Below are positions 1-12,600 of a stretch of DNA of 64,000 nt, in pieces; position 1 is the first letter of the stretch, and each line of letters starts with the position of its first letter. Below the pieces are notes generated by a model that saw only the letters and a list, made by a program, of their open reading frames with translations, had not been told where the DNA came from and searched no databases. The position numbers and the translations under genes were made by a program. Source of the DNA: Mesostigma viride (taxonomy: Eukaryota > Streptophyta > Mesostigmatophyceae > Mesostigmatales > Mesostigmataceae); the NCBI GenBank assembly GCA_009746045.1, contig RPFO01000667.1, positions 1,662,252 through 1,726,251 on the forward strand. The letters run 5' to 3'.

Positions 1-522
1 CCTTCCTGCCCTTCCTGCCCTTCCTGCCCTTCCTGCCCTTCCTGCCCTTCCTGCCCTTCCTGCCCTTCCTGCCCTTCCTGCCCTTCCTGCCCTTCCTGCC
101 CTTCCTGCCCTTCCTGCCCTTCCTGCCCTTCCTGCCCTTCCTGCCCTTCCTGCCCTTCCTGCCCTTCCTGCCCTTCCTGCCCTTCCTGCCCTTCCTGCCC
201 TTCCTGCCCTTCCTGCCCTTCCTGCCCTTCCTGCCCTTCCTGCCCTTCCTGCCCTTCCTGCCCTTCCTGCCCTTCCTGCCCTTCCTGCCCTTCCTGCCCT
301 TCCTGCCCTTCCTGCCCTTCCTGCCCTTCCTGCCCTTCCTGCCCTTCCTGCCCTTCCTGCCCTTCCTGCCCTTCCTGCCCCTCCTGCCCTTCCTGCCCCT
401 CCTGCCCTTCCCGCCCTTCCCGCCCCTCCCGCCCCTCCCGCCCCTCCCGCCCCTCCCGCCCCTCCCGCCCCTCCCGCCCCTCCCGCCCCTCCCGCCCCTC
501 CCGCCCCTCCCGCCCTTCCTGC
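1..522. repeat. 9-bp minisatellite (CCTTCCTGC)n drifting into CCCTCCCGC variants
   Basis: About 43 perfect or near-perfect copies of CCTTCCTGC run from base 1 to about 390, followed by about 14 copies of a C-richer variant, CCCTCCCGC, to about 515. The strand is purely pyrimidine except for one G per unit. The array continues off the left edge. It lies just upstream of the acceptor of the first exon seen here, so it probably sits in an intron of the gene at 619-16135. Confidence 0.95.
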
Positions 523-618
523 CGTTCCTGCCCCTCCTGCCCTTTCCTGCCATGCCTTTTAACTCCTCGTATCCCTCCCCTCCCTCCCATTTTTGGACAT
601 CCTTGACCATCTGGACAG

Positions 619-3600
619 AGCGCTGGCTTTTACCACGATGACCACAGCGACGACCGCGACGATCAGGAGGGGGACGAGGAGGGAGAGGTAAACCCGTCCT
701 GCGGAGCCGGGGGGCCCTACTCCCGGGCCTGGGCCCCGTGCATACCGTCACAAAGCAGCCACCCATACAGTGACTGGACAGCACAAGGCAGCCCGACGGC
801 GTCGCGAGGCAGCCGCCCCGCGTATAGCCACCCATACAGTGACCGGGCGTCGCAAGGCAGCCACGGGTATAGTGACCGGGCGAGGGGGGAGCGTGTGGGA
901 AGGGGGCCCGGTGCCGAGGGCCTGCTCTGGCGGAGAGATGCGTCCAGGGAGAGGAGTGTCGATTCGTGTCGAGCACCACTGGGCTCCCCCGACAGGGACA
1001 CCGAATGGGTCAGGGATGCCTCGTTACGGTCGCGGTCCCCGCTGCCAGGCGAGAATGGCCGGCCCAGCCCTTATACTGGCAGCGGCACCGCCCCCTGGCC
1101 GAGCTCTTGTTCTGGTGGCGGCGTTGCCTGGCCCAGCCCTTTGCGCACCGGCGCCGGCAGCGGGGCCAGCACGTCGGGCGGTGGCGACATGGGAGGCGTG
1201 TCAGTCGGTGGCAACAATCTGGGAAGCCCTTACCCAGGTGAGGCGAGGCCCGCACCATTGTCATCGCAGTCTCGTCGCCGCAACTCTTGCTCGGCCCAAC
1301 ACCGGCCGAACGGGGGCCAACCGGCTGAGGAGGCCTGGCGTCGCCGCAACGTGATTGGCTCCTGCGGCGACCTCTGCAGCGCTTGGTGGGGGTGCAGGGG
1401 CGGCGACGGCTCCGGCTCCGCCGGGGGGGATGGAGGGGCCACGATTGGCCTCTTGTCGGTGCCCATGCTTGAGTGGGCGCAGCGGTGGAATGCGTCCCCC
1501 TGGGCCAAAAAGGGGGATGTCGGCGACGGCGACGGCGACGGTGACGGGCGTAATGGTCTTGGTTCATCGTCGGGGAATCGCAAGGCCGCATCGACCCCAC
1601 GGAGGTCGTCCGGGGAGGGGGTTCCTGGATCGGGGAAGGGGAGGGAAGGAAGCGCGGGAAAAGGGAGGGAGGGGGGCGTGGGGAAGGGGAGGTGTGTGAG
1701 TGAAGTCGCGCCCCGCGAAGGCACCCGCTTTTCCTCGCTCCATTCCCCCTTGACACAAGTGCCCCCGTACGCGACCGGGGAGGTTGGGTCGTCGCTCGAG
1801 TCTCCTTCCCACGGGGGCAAGCGGGTGAGGCGTGAAAGTACAGGAGGCGAGGCCGCGCCCGCGTCTGGTGGCAGTGTCGCGCTCCCTGCCACGGCGGCCG
1901 CCGCCGCCGAGGCCGCCGCTAGCACGATCGCGGTGGCGTCGGCTGTCGCGGCGACGGCGGCGGCGGCGGCTGCCGGGCACGCGGTGTCGCTCGGGATGGA
2001 CCCAGACCAGATGGCCTGGGGCGAGATTGTGCGCAGCTCGCAGGTGGGTGGGGACGGTGGGTCCATTCTTTGGTGAATAGGTGTACTTGAGTAGGAGTGG
2101 ACACGGACCCGATGGCGTGGGGGGAAGATTGTGCGCAGCTCGCAGGTGGGTGGGGACGGTGGGTCCATTGTTCGGTGAATAGGTGATAGCAGGTACGTGA
2201 GTAGGAGTGGACACGGACCCGATGGCGTGGGTGGGGACGGTGGGTCCATTGTTCGGTGAATAGGTGATAGCAGGTACTTGAGTAGGAGTGGACACGGACC
2301 CGATGGCGTGGGGGGAAGATTGTGCGCAGCTCGCAGGTGGGTGGGGACGGTGGGTCCATTCTTCGGTGAATAGGTGATAGCAGGTACGTGAGTAGGAGTG
2401 GACACGGACCCGATGGCGTGGGGGGAAGATTGTGCGCAGCTCGCAGGTGGGTGGGGACGGTGGGTCCATTCTTCGGTGAATAGGTGTACTTGAGTAGGAG
2501 TGGACACGGACCCGATGGCGTGGGGGAAGATTGTGCGCAGCTCGCAGGTGGGTGGGGACGGTGGGTCCATTCTTCGGTGAATAGGTGATAGCAGGTACGT
2601 GAGTAGGAGTGGACACGGACCCGATGGCGTGGGGGGAAGATTGTGCGCAGCTCGCAGGTGGGTGGGGACGGTGGGTCCATTGTTCGGTGAATAGGTGATA
2701 GCAGGTACGTGAGTAGGAGTGGACACGGACCCGATGGCGTGGGGGGAAGATTGTGCGCAGCTCGCAGGTGGGTGGGGACGGTGGGTCCATTCTTCGGTGA
2801 ATAGGTGATAGCAGGTACGTGAGTAGGAGTGGACACGGACCCGATGGCGTGGGGGGAAGATTGTGCGCAGCTCGCAGGTGGGTGGGGACGGTGGGTCCAT
2901 TCTTCGGTGAATAGGTGATAGCAGGTACGTGAGTAGGAGTGGACACGGACCCGATGGCGTGGGGGGAAGATTGTGCGCAGCTCGCAGGTGGGTGGGGACG
3001 GTGGGTCCATTGTTCGGTGAATAGGTGATAGCAGGTACTTGAGTAGGAGTGGACACGGACCACATGGCGTGGGGGAAGATTGTGCGCAGCTCGCAGGTGG
3101 GTGGGGACGGTGGGTCCATTCTTCAGTGAATAGGTGATAGCAGGTACGTGAGTAGGAGTGGACACGGACCCGATGGCGTGGGGGAAGATTGTGCGCAGCT
3201 CGCAGGTGGGTGGGGACGGTGGGTCCATTGTTCGGTGAATAGGTGATAGCAGGTACTTGAGTAGGAGTGGACACGGACCCGATGGCGTGGGGGGAAGATT
3301 GTGCGCAGCTCGCAGGTGGGTGGGGACGGTGGGTCCATTGTTCGGTGAATAGGTGATAGCAGGTACTTGAGTAGGAGTGGACACGGACCCGATGGCGTGG
3401 GGGGAAGATTGTGCGCAGCTCGCAGGTGGGTGGGGACGGTGGGTCCATTCTTTGGTGAATAGGTGATAGCAGGTACTTGAGTAGGAGTGGACACGGACCC
3501 GATGGCGTGGGGGAAGATTGTGCGCAGCTCGCAGGTGGGTGGGGACGGTGGGTCCATTCTTCGGTGAATAGGTGATAGCAGGTACTTGAGTAGGAGTGGA

Positions 3601-6600
3601 CACGGACCCGATGGCGTGGGGGGAAGATTGTGCGCAGCTCGCAGGTGGGTGGGGACGGTGGGTCCATTGTTCGGTGAATAGGTGATAGCAGGTACGTGAG
3701 TAGGAGTGGACACGGACCACATGGCGTGGGGGAAGATTGTGCGCAGCTCGCAGGTGGGTGGGGACGGTGGGTCCATTCTTCGGTGAATAGGTGATAGCAG
3801 GTACGTGAGTAGGAGTGGACACGGACCCGATGGCGTGGGGGGAAGATTGTGCGCAGCTCGCAGGTGGGTGGGGACGGTGGGTCCATTGTTCGGTGAATAG
3901 GTGATAGCAGGTACGTGAGTAGGAGTGGACACGGACCCGATGGCGTGGGGGGAAGATTGTGCGCAGCTCGCAGGTGGGTGGGGACGGTGGGTCCATTCTT
4001 CGGTGAATAGGTGATAGCAGGTACTTGAGTAGGAGTGGACACGGACCCGATGGCGTGGGGGGAAGATTGTGCGCAGCTCGCAGGTGGGTGGGGACGGTGG
4101 GTCCATTCTTCGGTGAATAGGTGATAGCAGGTACGTGAGTAGGAGTGGACACGGACCCGATGGCGTGGGGGGAAGATTGTGCGCAGCTCGCAGGTGGGTG
4201 GGGACGGTGGGTCCATTCTTTGGTGAATAGGTGTACTTGAGTAGGAGTGGACACGGACCCGATGGCGTGGGGGGAAGATTGTGCGCAGCTCGCAGGTGGG
4301 TGGGGACGGTGGGTCCATTCTTCGGTGAATAGGTGATAGCAGGTACGTGAGTAGGAGTGGACACGGACCCGATGGCGTGGGGGGAAGATTGTGCGCAGCT
4401 CGCAGGTGGGTGGGGACGGTGGGTCCATTCTTCGGTGAATAGGTGATAGCAGGTACGTGAGTAGGAGTGGACACGGACCCGATGGCGTGGGGGGAAGATT
4501 GTGCGCAGCTCGCAGGTGGGTGGGGACGGTGGGTCCATTCTTTGGTGAATAGGTGTACTTGAGTAGGAGTGGACACGGACCCGATGGCGTGGGGGGAAGA
4601 TTGTGCGCAGCTCGCAGGTGGGTGGGGACGGTGGGTCCATTCTTCGGTGAATAGGTGATAGCAGGTACGTGAGTAGGAGTGGACACGGACCCGATGGCGT
4701 GGGGGGAAGATTGTGCGCAGCTCGCAGGTGGGTGGGGACGGTGGGTCCATTGTTCGGTGAATAGGTGATAGCAGGTACGTGAGTAGGAGTGGACACGGAC
4801 CCGATGGCGTGGGGGGAAGATTGTGCGCAGCTCGCAGGTGGGTGGGGACGGTGGGTCCATTGTTCGGTGAATAGGTGATAGCAGGTACGTGAGTAGGAGT
4901 GGACACGGACCCGATGGCGTGGGGGGAAGATTGTGCGCAGCTCGCAGGTGGGTGGGGACGGTGGGTCCATTCTTCGGTGAATAGGTGTACGTGAGTAGGA
5001 GTGGACACGGACCCGATGGCGTGGGGGGAAGATTGTGCGCAGCTCGCAGGTGGGTGGGGACGGTGGGTCCATTCTTCGGTGAATAGGTGATAGCAGGTAC
5101 GTGAGTAGGAGTGGACACGGACCCGATGGCGTGGGGGGAAGATTGTGCGCAGCTCGCAGGTGAGGGCAAGTCATCATTCGAGTACCCCTCTTGTACGCAG
5201 GTGAGGGCAAGTCGTCATTCGAGTACCCCTCTTGTAAGCAGGTGAGGGCAAGTCATCATTCGAGTACCACTTTAAATATTGTTCATAAATACAAAATCAA
5301 TTTATTTTTGTTTCAAGTAGCACGCTGGTTGTCTGATTGATAGTAAATAGAAGCCTTGTTTGGTTGTATGCTAATGTCATTATTTGGGTGAGATGGTGCT
5401 CAACTCGCAGGGAAGGACCCTCCCACGTCCCAGCATTCGTGTGGGCTGATATACGTGCATGAAGGGCTAACCTTCCCATGTCTGGTTGCTTGGCTGATTT
5501 CCCATGTCTGGTTGCTTGGCTGATTTCCTACGTCCGGTGGCTTGGCTGATTTCCTTGGGGTGGGCTCCCCCCCACAGGCACTGATGGAGCAAGCGCGCCG
5601 CCTCTCGCGTGCGTGCGCCAGCGGCGAGGTTTACCGCGCGTTTGGCAGCAGCAAGGGACCGCAGGCGCTCGCAGTGGAGGGGGAACAAGGTGGGTAGTAA
5701 AGTCACCCCAGTGTTCAATCATCCACATGCCTAGTTTGTCCTATCCGTATAGTAACTTTAACTTCTTTCACTGCTTTAATCCTTGTGGGGGTGGCATGCA
5801 AGGTGGATTCATGCCTGTTTGCAAATTCTTCTTTGCAAACGTATGCAGTACTTTCTCTCCCTCTATTGGACTTCATGTATAAATATTTTTCATGTATTGA
5901 AATTTATATGCTGTCCTTTTTCTCCCTGTATTGCTATTGGCTATTCTGTGGCCAGGATTTCGGGTATTTACGTGGTGGGTTCTCTCTTCTATGGTTGAGG
6001 TCCAGGGGGGCGTGCGACGTTGGTCTCTACTAGGCTATCAATGAAGGTCTCTACGCGGCTATCAATGACGTTTCTACTCGGCTATCAATGAGGTTTCTGT
6101 TCGGCTATCAGTGAGGCTATTCCTGTTTTGCAGCGGACACTAGGGTTTGCTCTTGCCACAGACCTTGCGGGCTGCGGTTAGTAGTTGCTGAGCGGGGTGA
6201 TAGCCAAGGGTTACTATGTTAGCGGCACAGCTGTGGACACGCTTGAGGGTACAGCAAGCCTTCGAATTGAGCTTTCTCTGACAAGCTTGCCCTTTTAATT
6301 GAGTAGCGTACCAGCATTCTAAAAATATAAAGCATGTCGCGTTAAATGTAAAATCGCTTGGCATTCTACACGGGTGTGCTGCACGTGCATTGGTAGAAAT
6401 TCTTTGTAACTAGGACGCATGGAATAGAACTGATGAAAGGAATGGTGCCGAGAGGAATGTTTTAGTTGCCCTTTGTAACATTTTTCTGGTTGCTTTGTGT
6501 GTAATAATAATTTTTCGGGTTGTTTTGTGTGTGTATTTTATTTTTTGGTTGTTTTGTGTGTAGTAATTTGTTGTTTGTCTAGTGTGTATTAGTTTTCTGG

Positions 6601-9600
6601 TGTGAAGTACGCCGGGCTGGGGGTTGCTCTCTGGGGGTGGCCCCGCTGTCGGGAATTTATTCTTATTCCAGTGTCTACTCGAGCCAGATAAATTACTCAA
6701 TATTTTACATTGGCAAGTGGCATGTTGTTTCATGCTTTGACTATATGTTTGTTTGTTAAATGTTATGCTGTACCCTTTTATATTTTACGTTTCACGTGTA
6801 TTGTGTGTCGTCTAGATACAAGTGTTTCATGTTAAGGAGTTTAGTTTGCTGAACGTGTACATAGTTTTATACTATTTTTCCGCTCAGACTTGTGAAAGTT
6901 ATTGTGCACGCGAGTGACGTCACGGTGTGCGTTACCCGCGCCAAGGTCCGCGTGCGACGACAGTGTAGTCTGGCGGCGGCCGCATACGGTCCAGTGAATC
7001 TGTGGTCCTGCTTGTCGTTCTAGTTTTCAATGTACTGGATTAGCTGTCAAGTCTGATCAACGGGCCATCGTCTGTCATGTGTCGTGCCAAGTGTCGATAA
7101 ATCGTGTGTCTGCCTGCTTGTCATGTCTCTCGCTCCCTCTCTGCGCCGCGTGCTGCGTACCTGCCCTCTGTGCCAGGTACGTGCCTTGCCTGCCGTAATT
7201 ATTTTCTAATATGACAATCAACCATGCAAGGCACCGTATCCTCATATTTTTTGACACCCGCCGGGCGTATCGGGCGGGTTCTCTCGTACAAGCGGTTGGT
7301 TGCCTAGTGCACCGGCACCATAGTTGTGGAATGGTTGTCATGGGTTCCATCCCCGGTAGCCCGGATTCTCTGGTAAAGCAGGAGCTCAATGGAACGCTCG
7401 TGTCCTGGTACCTATGTCCGCCTATCCTGGTGTCCCGCTACCTGTCCGAGTACGGACTGGGAACACAATGGTTTGTAATGTTTGGAATCAAAGATCTCCG
7501 AGTAGTTCTTGGAAGGGTATTTGCAAAATGGAAGCTGTGGAACTGGCCGGACCCGGTTTTAACTCTTTCACTACCAGGGGTGGGGGGACGTCAAACGCCG
7601 GTTTATGTGCGGGTAAGTTGAGTCGCGAGTCCTGCCCATTTTTATTATTAAGTTTCTTGCATTTTCTTATGGTAAATCAACCCGGGCATCGCTTTCTCCT
7701 GGTCTTGGGTCGGCTACCCCTCCTGTCCTGCACAGACCTCCCGGTGTCGCTGGATGCCACCCTGGACGACCTGCAAGGGCCTGCGGTTACGGATGACAGC
7801 CACGCTGGCACGTGCACCGACAACGACGATAATGAAAATGCTGGCACGCTTGCAGGTAGCCATAGTCCCGCTGGCGTTGGCATGGGCAACGGAAATGCTG
7901 GCGCCCCTGCTACCACCTTACGACGGGTCAGAGGCGGTGGGGGAAGTGGGCCCGCTGGCAGGCGCTCGCCGTTGTCCATGGCGGCGGTAGCGGGCGAGGC
8001 ACCGAGGGAGGAGGGGCCAGGGACCCTGGATATCCTGGCGGATCATGGCGCGGAGGATGATGGATTAGGGGATTGTGGGCCGGAGGACAGGCCAGCAAGG
8101 GCCAGCGGGGGCGACCTGGGCACCCGGTGTCATGCGGCCAAGGCCTCGGCCTGGCATCCGGTCCACGAGAACAGGGCCAGGGTCGCTTGCGGGTGTGCTG
8201 ATGCGCCGAGTGACCGCGAGGGTGCGCATCCCCTGAACGCCGAGGGTGCGATAGTGGCTGCGGCTGTTCCAACAAGCGAGAGCATGGGTGCAGATGGTGG
8301 CATCAAGGAGGCGCGCGAGGAGGGCGGGCGGGGCGAACAAGGGGTGGGGGGGTCTCCACCGGGGGCAAGGGCAGCGAGGCCAGCGGTGGCGGAGGCGAAA
8401 GGGCAGAGGAGTGGTGAGGGGGGAGGAGAGTGCCAGAAGGCCGAGAGGGAAGCTGGGGGAGATGCAGGTCCCAGTTCATCATTATCACCCAGCTCTCAGT
8501 TCATCACGTTATTGGGCCCAAGCCAAGGTCCTGTGGAGAGAGCTCCAACATGTTCAGCATCCAAAACCCTTTTTCCTGCGGGTGTGACCAGCGCTGGGGA
8601 AAAAGTGGTCGTCGCATCGCCATGGGGGAAAGCCCCGTCAAGGGTGACGTCGGTGGAGGGAGACGGTGACATGGGAGGCCCTGCGACTGCACAGCCTGCA
8701 GACGGTGGTGTCCTTGCTGAGAGCACCCTGGTGGGCGGCGCGCAGGAGGTAGGGGACGCCGCGGTCGCCCCCCGGTGCCTCTCGCTGCGGATCGAGGGCG
8801 ATGACCGGCCACACAAGGACGGTAACAGCAATAAAGAAGGATCGCAGCCTCTCCACGCCGAGGGGCCGCGCCAAACCCTGGGGGCACTTCCGGTTGAGCT
8901 GGCTCCCGCGCAAGGTCTTGGGGGCGCCCCATCCAGGGATGTGGGCGAGACGACGAGGGTGGAGGGCACCGATTCCACTGTACGAGGGATCGGCTATACG
9001 GTTGAGAGCGCCGTGACGCCATGGGTGGCGGGTACCTCGGCTGCCCATTTCGGCACAAGGGGAGCTGCGCCGCACAAGGGGGGCCTCGTGGAAGGGTGTC
9101 ATGCCTCGTGGAAGGGCGTTCCTGCGGTGGCCGATGGTGGGGGGGGATCATCTGGGTCTATGCTTGCATTGTCTAGCGTTGGATCGTCTGGGTTTGCACC
9201 GTCCAGCGTTGCATCATCCAACGGCGCATCGTCTAGCGTTGCTTCGTCTAGCGTTGCTTTGTCCACGGTGGCGGATGCGCCGTCTGCCCACCTGCGGATG
9301 GGCACCTCGTTCCTGGGAGACCTGTGCACCCTGGCGGACGGCCTAGCAGGGCTGATGTCGGACGCACCAGGCCACGTCCCTGGCTCTGAGGGCTTTGGTG
9401 GTGGTTGGGACTCGGTGAGTGTCTGCTGCTTGTCTTTATCGGGGGTTAAGTGCGGACCTTCCTTTTCTATGGGTGGCAATCTCTTGTCGTCGCAATCACC
9501 TAGGTATGCGTTTGTTCTGGGCTATTTTTGCCCTAAGGCCAGCCGAGTTGTTTGTTCTTACTATTTTACTTTTTTCATTCCTGTGAGCCGGGGGTTGTCA

Positions 9601-12600
9601 ACCGCTAGCGGCTAACCTGTGTGTGCCGCTATCACATTTTGGATGGGTGGTCGTCTCGTTGACATTTGGATGGGTGGTCGTCTCGTTGACATTTGGATGG
9701 GTGGTCGTCTCGTTGGCATTTGGATGGGTGGTCGTCTCGTTGACATTTGGATGGGTGGTCGTCTCGTTGGCATTTGGATGGGTGGTCGTCTCGTTGGCAT
9801 TTGGATGGGTGGTCGTCTCGTTGGCATTTGGATGGGTGGTCGTCTCGTTGACATTTGGATGGGTGGTCGTCTCGTTGACATTTGGATGGGTGGTCGTCTC
9901 GTTGACATTTGGATGGGTGGTCGTCTCGTTGGCATTTGGATGGGTGGTCGTCTCGTTGGCATTTGGATGGGTGGTCGTCTCGTTGGCATTTGGATGGGTG
10001 GTCGTCTCGTTGGCATTTGGATGGGTGGTCGTCTCGTTGACATTTTGGATGGGTGGTCGTCTCGTTGACATTTGGATGGGTGGTCGTCTCGTTGGCATTT
10101 GGATGGGTGGTCGTCTCGTTGACATTTGGATGGGTGGTCGTCTCGTTGGCATTTGGATGGGTGGTCGTCTCGTTGGCATTTGGATGGGTGGTCGTCTCGT
10201 TGGCATTTGGATGGGTGGTCGTCTCGTTGGCATTTGGATGGGTGGTCGTCTCGTTGGCATTTGGATGGGTGGATGTCTCGTTGACATTTGGATGGGTGGA
10301 TGTCTCGTTGACATTTGGATGGGTGGTCGTCTCGTTGACATTTGGATGGGTGGTCGTCTCGTTGGCATTTGGATGGGTGGTCGTCTCGTTGGCATTTGGA
10401 TGGGTGGTCGTCTCGTTGGCATTTGGATGGGTGGTCGTCTCGTTGACATTTGGATGGGTGGTCGTCTCGTTGGCATTTGGATGGGTGGTCGTCTCGTTGA
10501 CATTTGGATGGGTGGTCGTCTCGTTGACATTTGGATGGGTGGTCGTCTCGTTGACATTTGGATGGGTGGTCGTCTCGTTGACATTTGGATGGGTGGTCGT
10601 CTCGTTGACATTTGGATGGGTGGTCGTCTCGTTGGCATTTGGATGGGTGGATGTCTCGTTGGCATTTGGATGGGTGGTCGTCTCGTTGGCATTTGGATGG
10701 GTGGATGTCTCGTTGACATTTGGATGGGTGGTCGTCTCGTTGGCATTTGGATGGGTGGTCGTCTCGTTGACATTTGGATGGGTGGATGTCTCGTTGGCAT
10801 TTGGATGGGTGGTCGTCTCGTTGACATTTGGATGGGTGGATGTCTCGTTGACATTTGGATGGGTGGATGTCTCGTTGACATTTGGATGGGTGGTCGTCTC
10901 GTTGACATTTGGATGGGTGGTCGTCTCGTTGGCATTTGGATGGGTGGTCGTCTCGTTGGCATTTGGATGGGTGGTCGTCTCGTTGGCATTTGGATGGGTG
11001 GTCGTCTCGTTGACATTTGGATGGGTGGTCGTCTCGTTGGCATTTGGATGGGTGGTCGTCTCGTTGACATTTGGATGGGTGGTCGTCTCGTTGGCATTTG
11101 GATGGGTGGTCGTCTCGTTGGCATTTGGATGGGTGGATGTCTCGTTGACATTTTGGATGGGTGGATGTCTCGTTGGCATTTGGATGGGTGGATGTCTCGT
11201 TGACATTTGGATGGGTGGTCGTCTCGTTGACATTTGGATGGGTGGTCGTCTCGTTGACATTTGGATGGGTGGTCGTCTCGTTGGCATTTGGATGGGTGGT
11301 CGTCTCGTTGACATTTGGATGGGTGGTCGTCTCGTTGGCATTTGGATGGGTGGTCGTCTCGTTGGCATTTGGATGGGTGGTCGTCTCGTTGGCATTTGGA
11401 TGGGTGGTCGTCTCGTTGACATTTGGATGGGTGGATGTCTCGTTGGCATTTGGATGGGTGGTCGTCTCGTTGACATTTGGATGGGTGGATGTCTCGTTGA
11501 CATTTGGATGGGTGGATGTCTCGTTGACATTTGGATGGGTGGTCGTCTCGTTGACATTTGGATGGGTGGTCGTCTCGTTGGCATTTGGATGGGTGGTCGT
11601 CTCGTTGGCATTTGGATGGGTGGTCGTCTCGTTGGCATTTGGATGGGTGGTCGTCTCGTTGACATTTGGATGGGTGGTCGTCTCGTTGACATTTGGATGG
11701 GTGGTCGTCTCGTTGACATTTGGATGGGTGGTCGTCTCGTTGACATTTGGATGGGTGGTCGTCTCGTTGACATTTGGATGGGTGGTCGTCTCGTTGACAT
11801 TTGGATGGGTGGTCGTCTCGTTGACATTTGGATGGGTGGTCGTCTCGTTGGCATTTGGATGGGTGGTCGTCTCGTTGGCATTTGGATGGGTGGATGTCTC
11901 GTTGACATTTTGGATGGGTGGTCGTCTCGTTGACATTTGGATGGGTGGTCGTCTCGTTGGCATTTGGATGGGTGGTCGTCTCGTTGACATTTGGATGGGT
12001 GGTCGTCTCGTTGGCATTTGGATGGGTGGTCGTCTCGTTGGCATTTGGATGGGTGGATGTCTCGTTGACATTTTGGATGGGTGGATGTCTCGTTGGCATT
12101 TGGATGGGTGGATGTCTCGTTGACATTTGGATGGGTGGTCGTCTCGTTGACATTTGGATGGGTGGTCGTCTCGTTGACATTTGGATGGGTGGTCGTCTCG
12201 TTGGCATTTGGATGGGTGGTCGTCTCGTTGACATTTGGATGGGTGGTCGTCTCGTTGGCATTTGGATGGGTGGTCGTCTCGTTGGCATTTGGATGGGTGG
12301 ATGTCTCGTTGACATTTTGGATGGGTGGATGTCTCGTTGGCATTTGGATGGGTGGATGTCTCGTTGACATTTGGATGGGTGGTCGTCTCGTTGACATTTG
12401 GATGGGTGGTCGTCTCGTTGACATTTGGATGGGTGGATGTCTCGTTGGCATTTGGATGGGTGGTCGTCTCGTTGACATTTGGATGGGTGGTCGTCTCGTT
12501 GACATTTGGATGGGTGGTCGTCTCGTTGACATTTGGATGGGTGGTCGTCTCGTTGGCATTTGGATGGGTGGTCGTCTCGTTGACATTTGGATGGGTGGTC

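Noticed and set aside
1564-5169. Minus-strand open frames of up to 1201 codons with PPSPPTCELRTIFP-type repeats
   Set aside because: They lie in the 110-bp intron array, run in several frames at once and follow the repeat unit. The opposite strand has a spliced gene with matching phases.
7296-7370. Possible tRNA with GGTTCCATCCCC
   Set aside because: The T-loop lacks the usual GGTTCGA core and I could not pair an acceptor stem.
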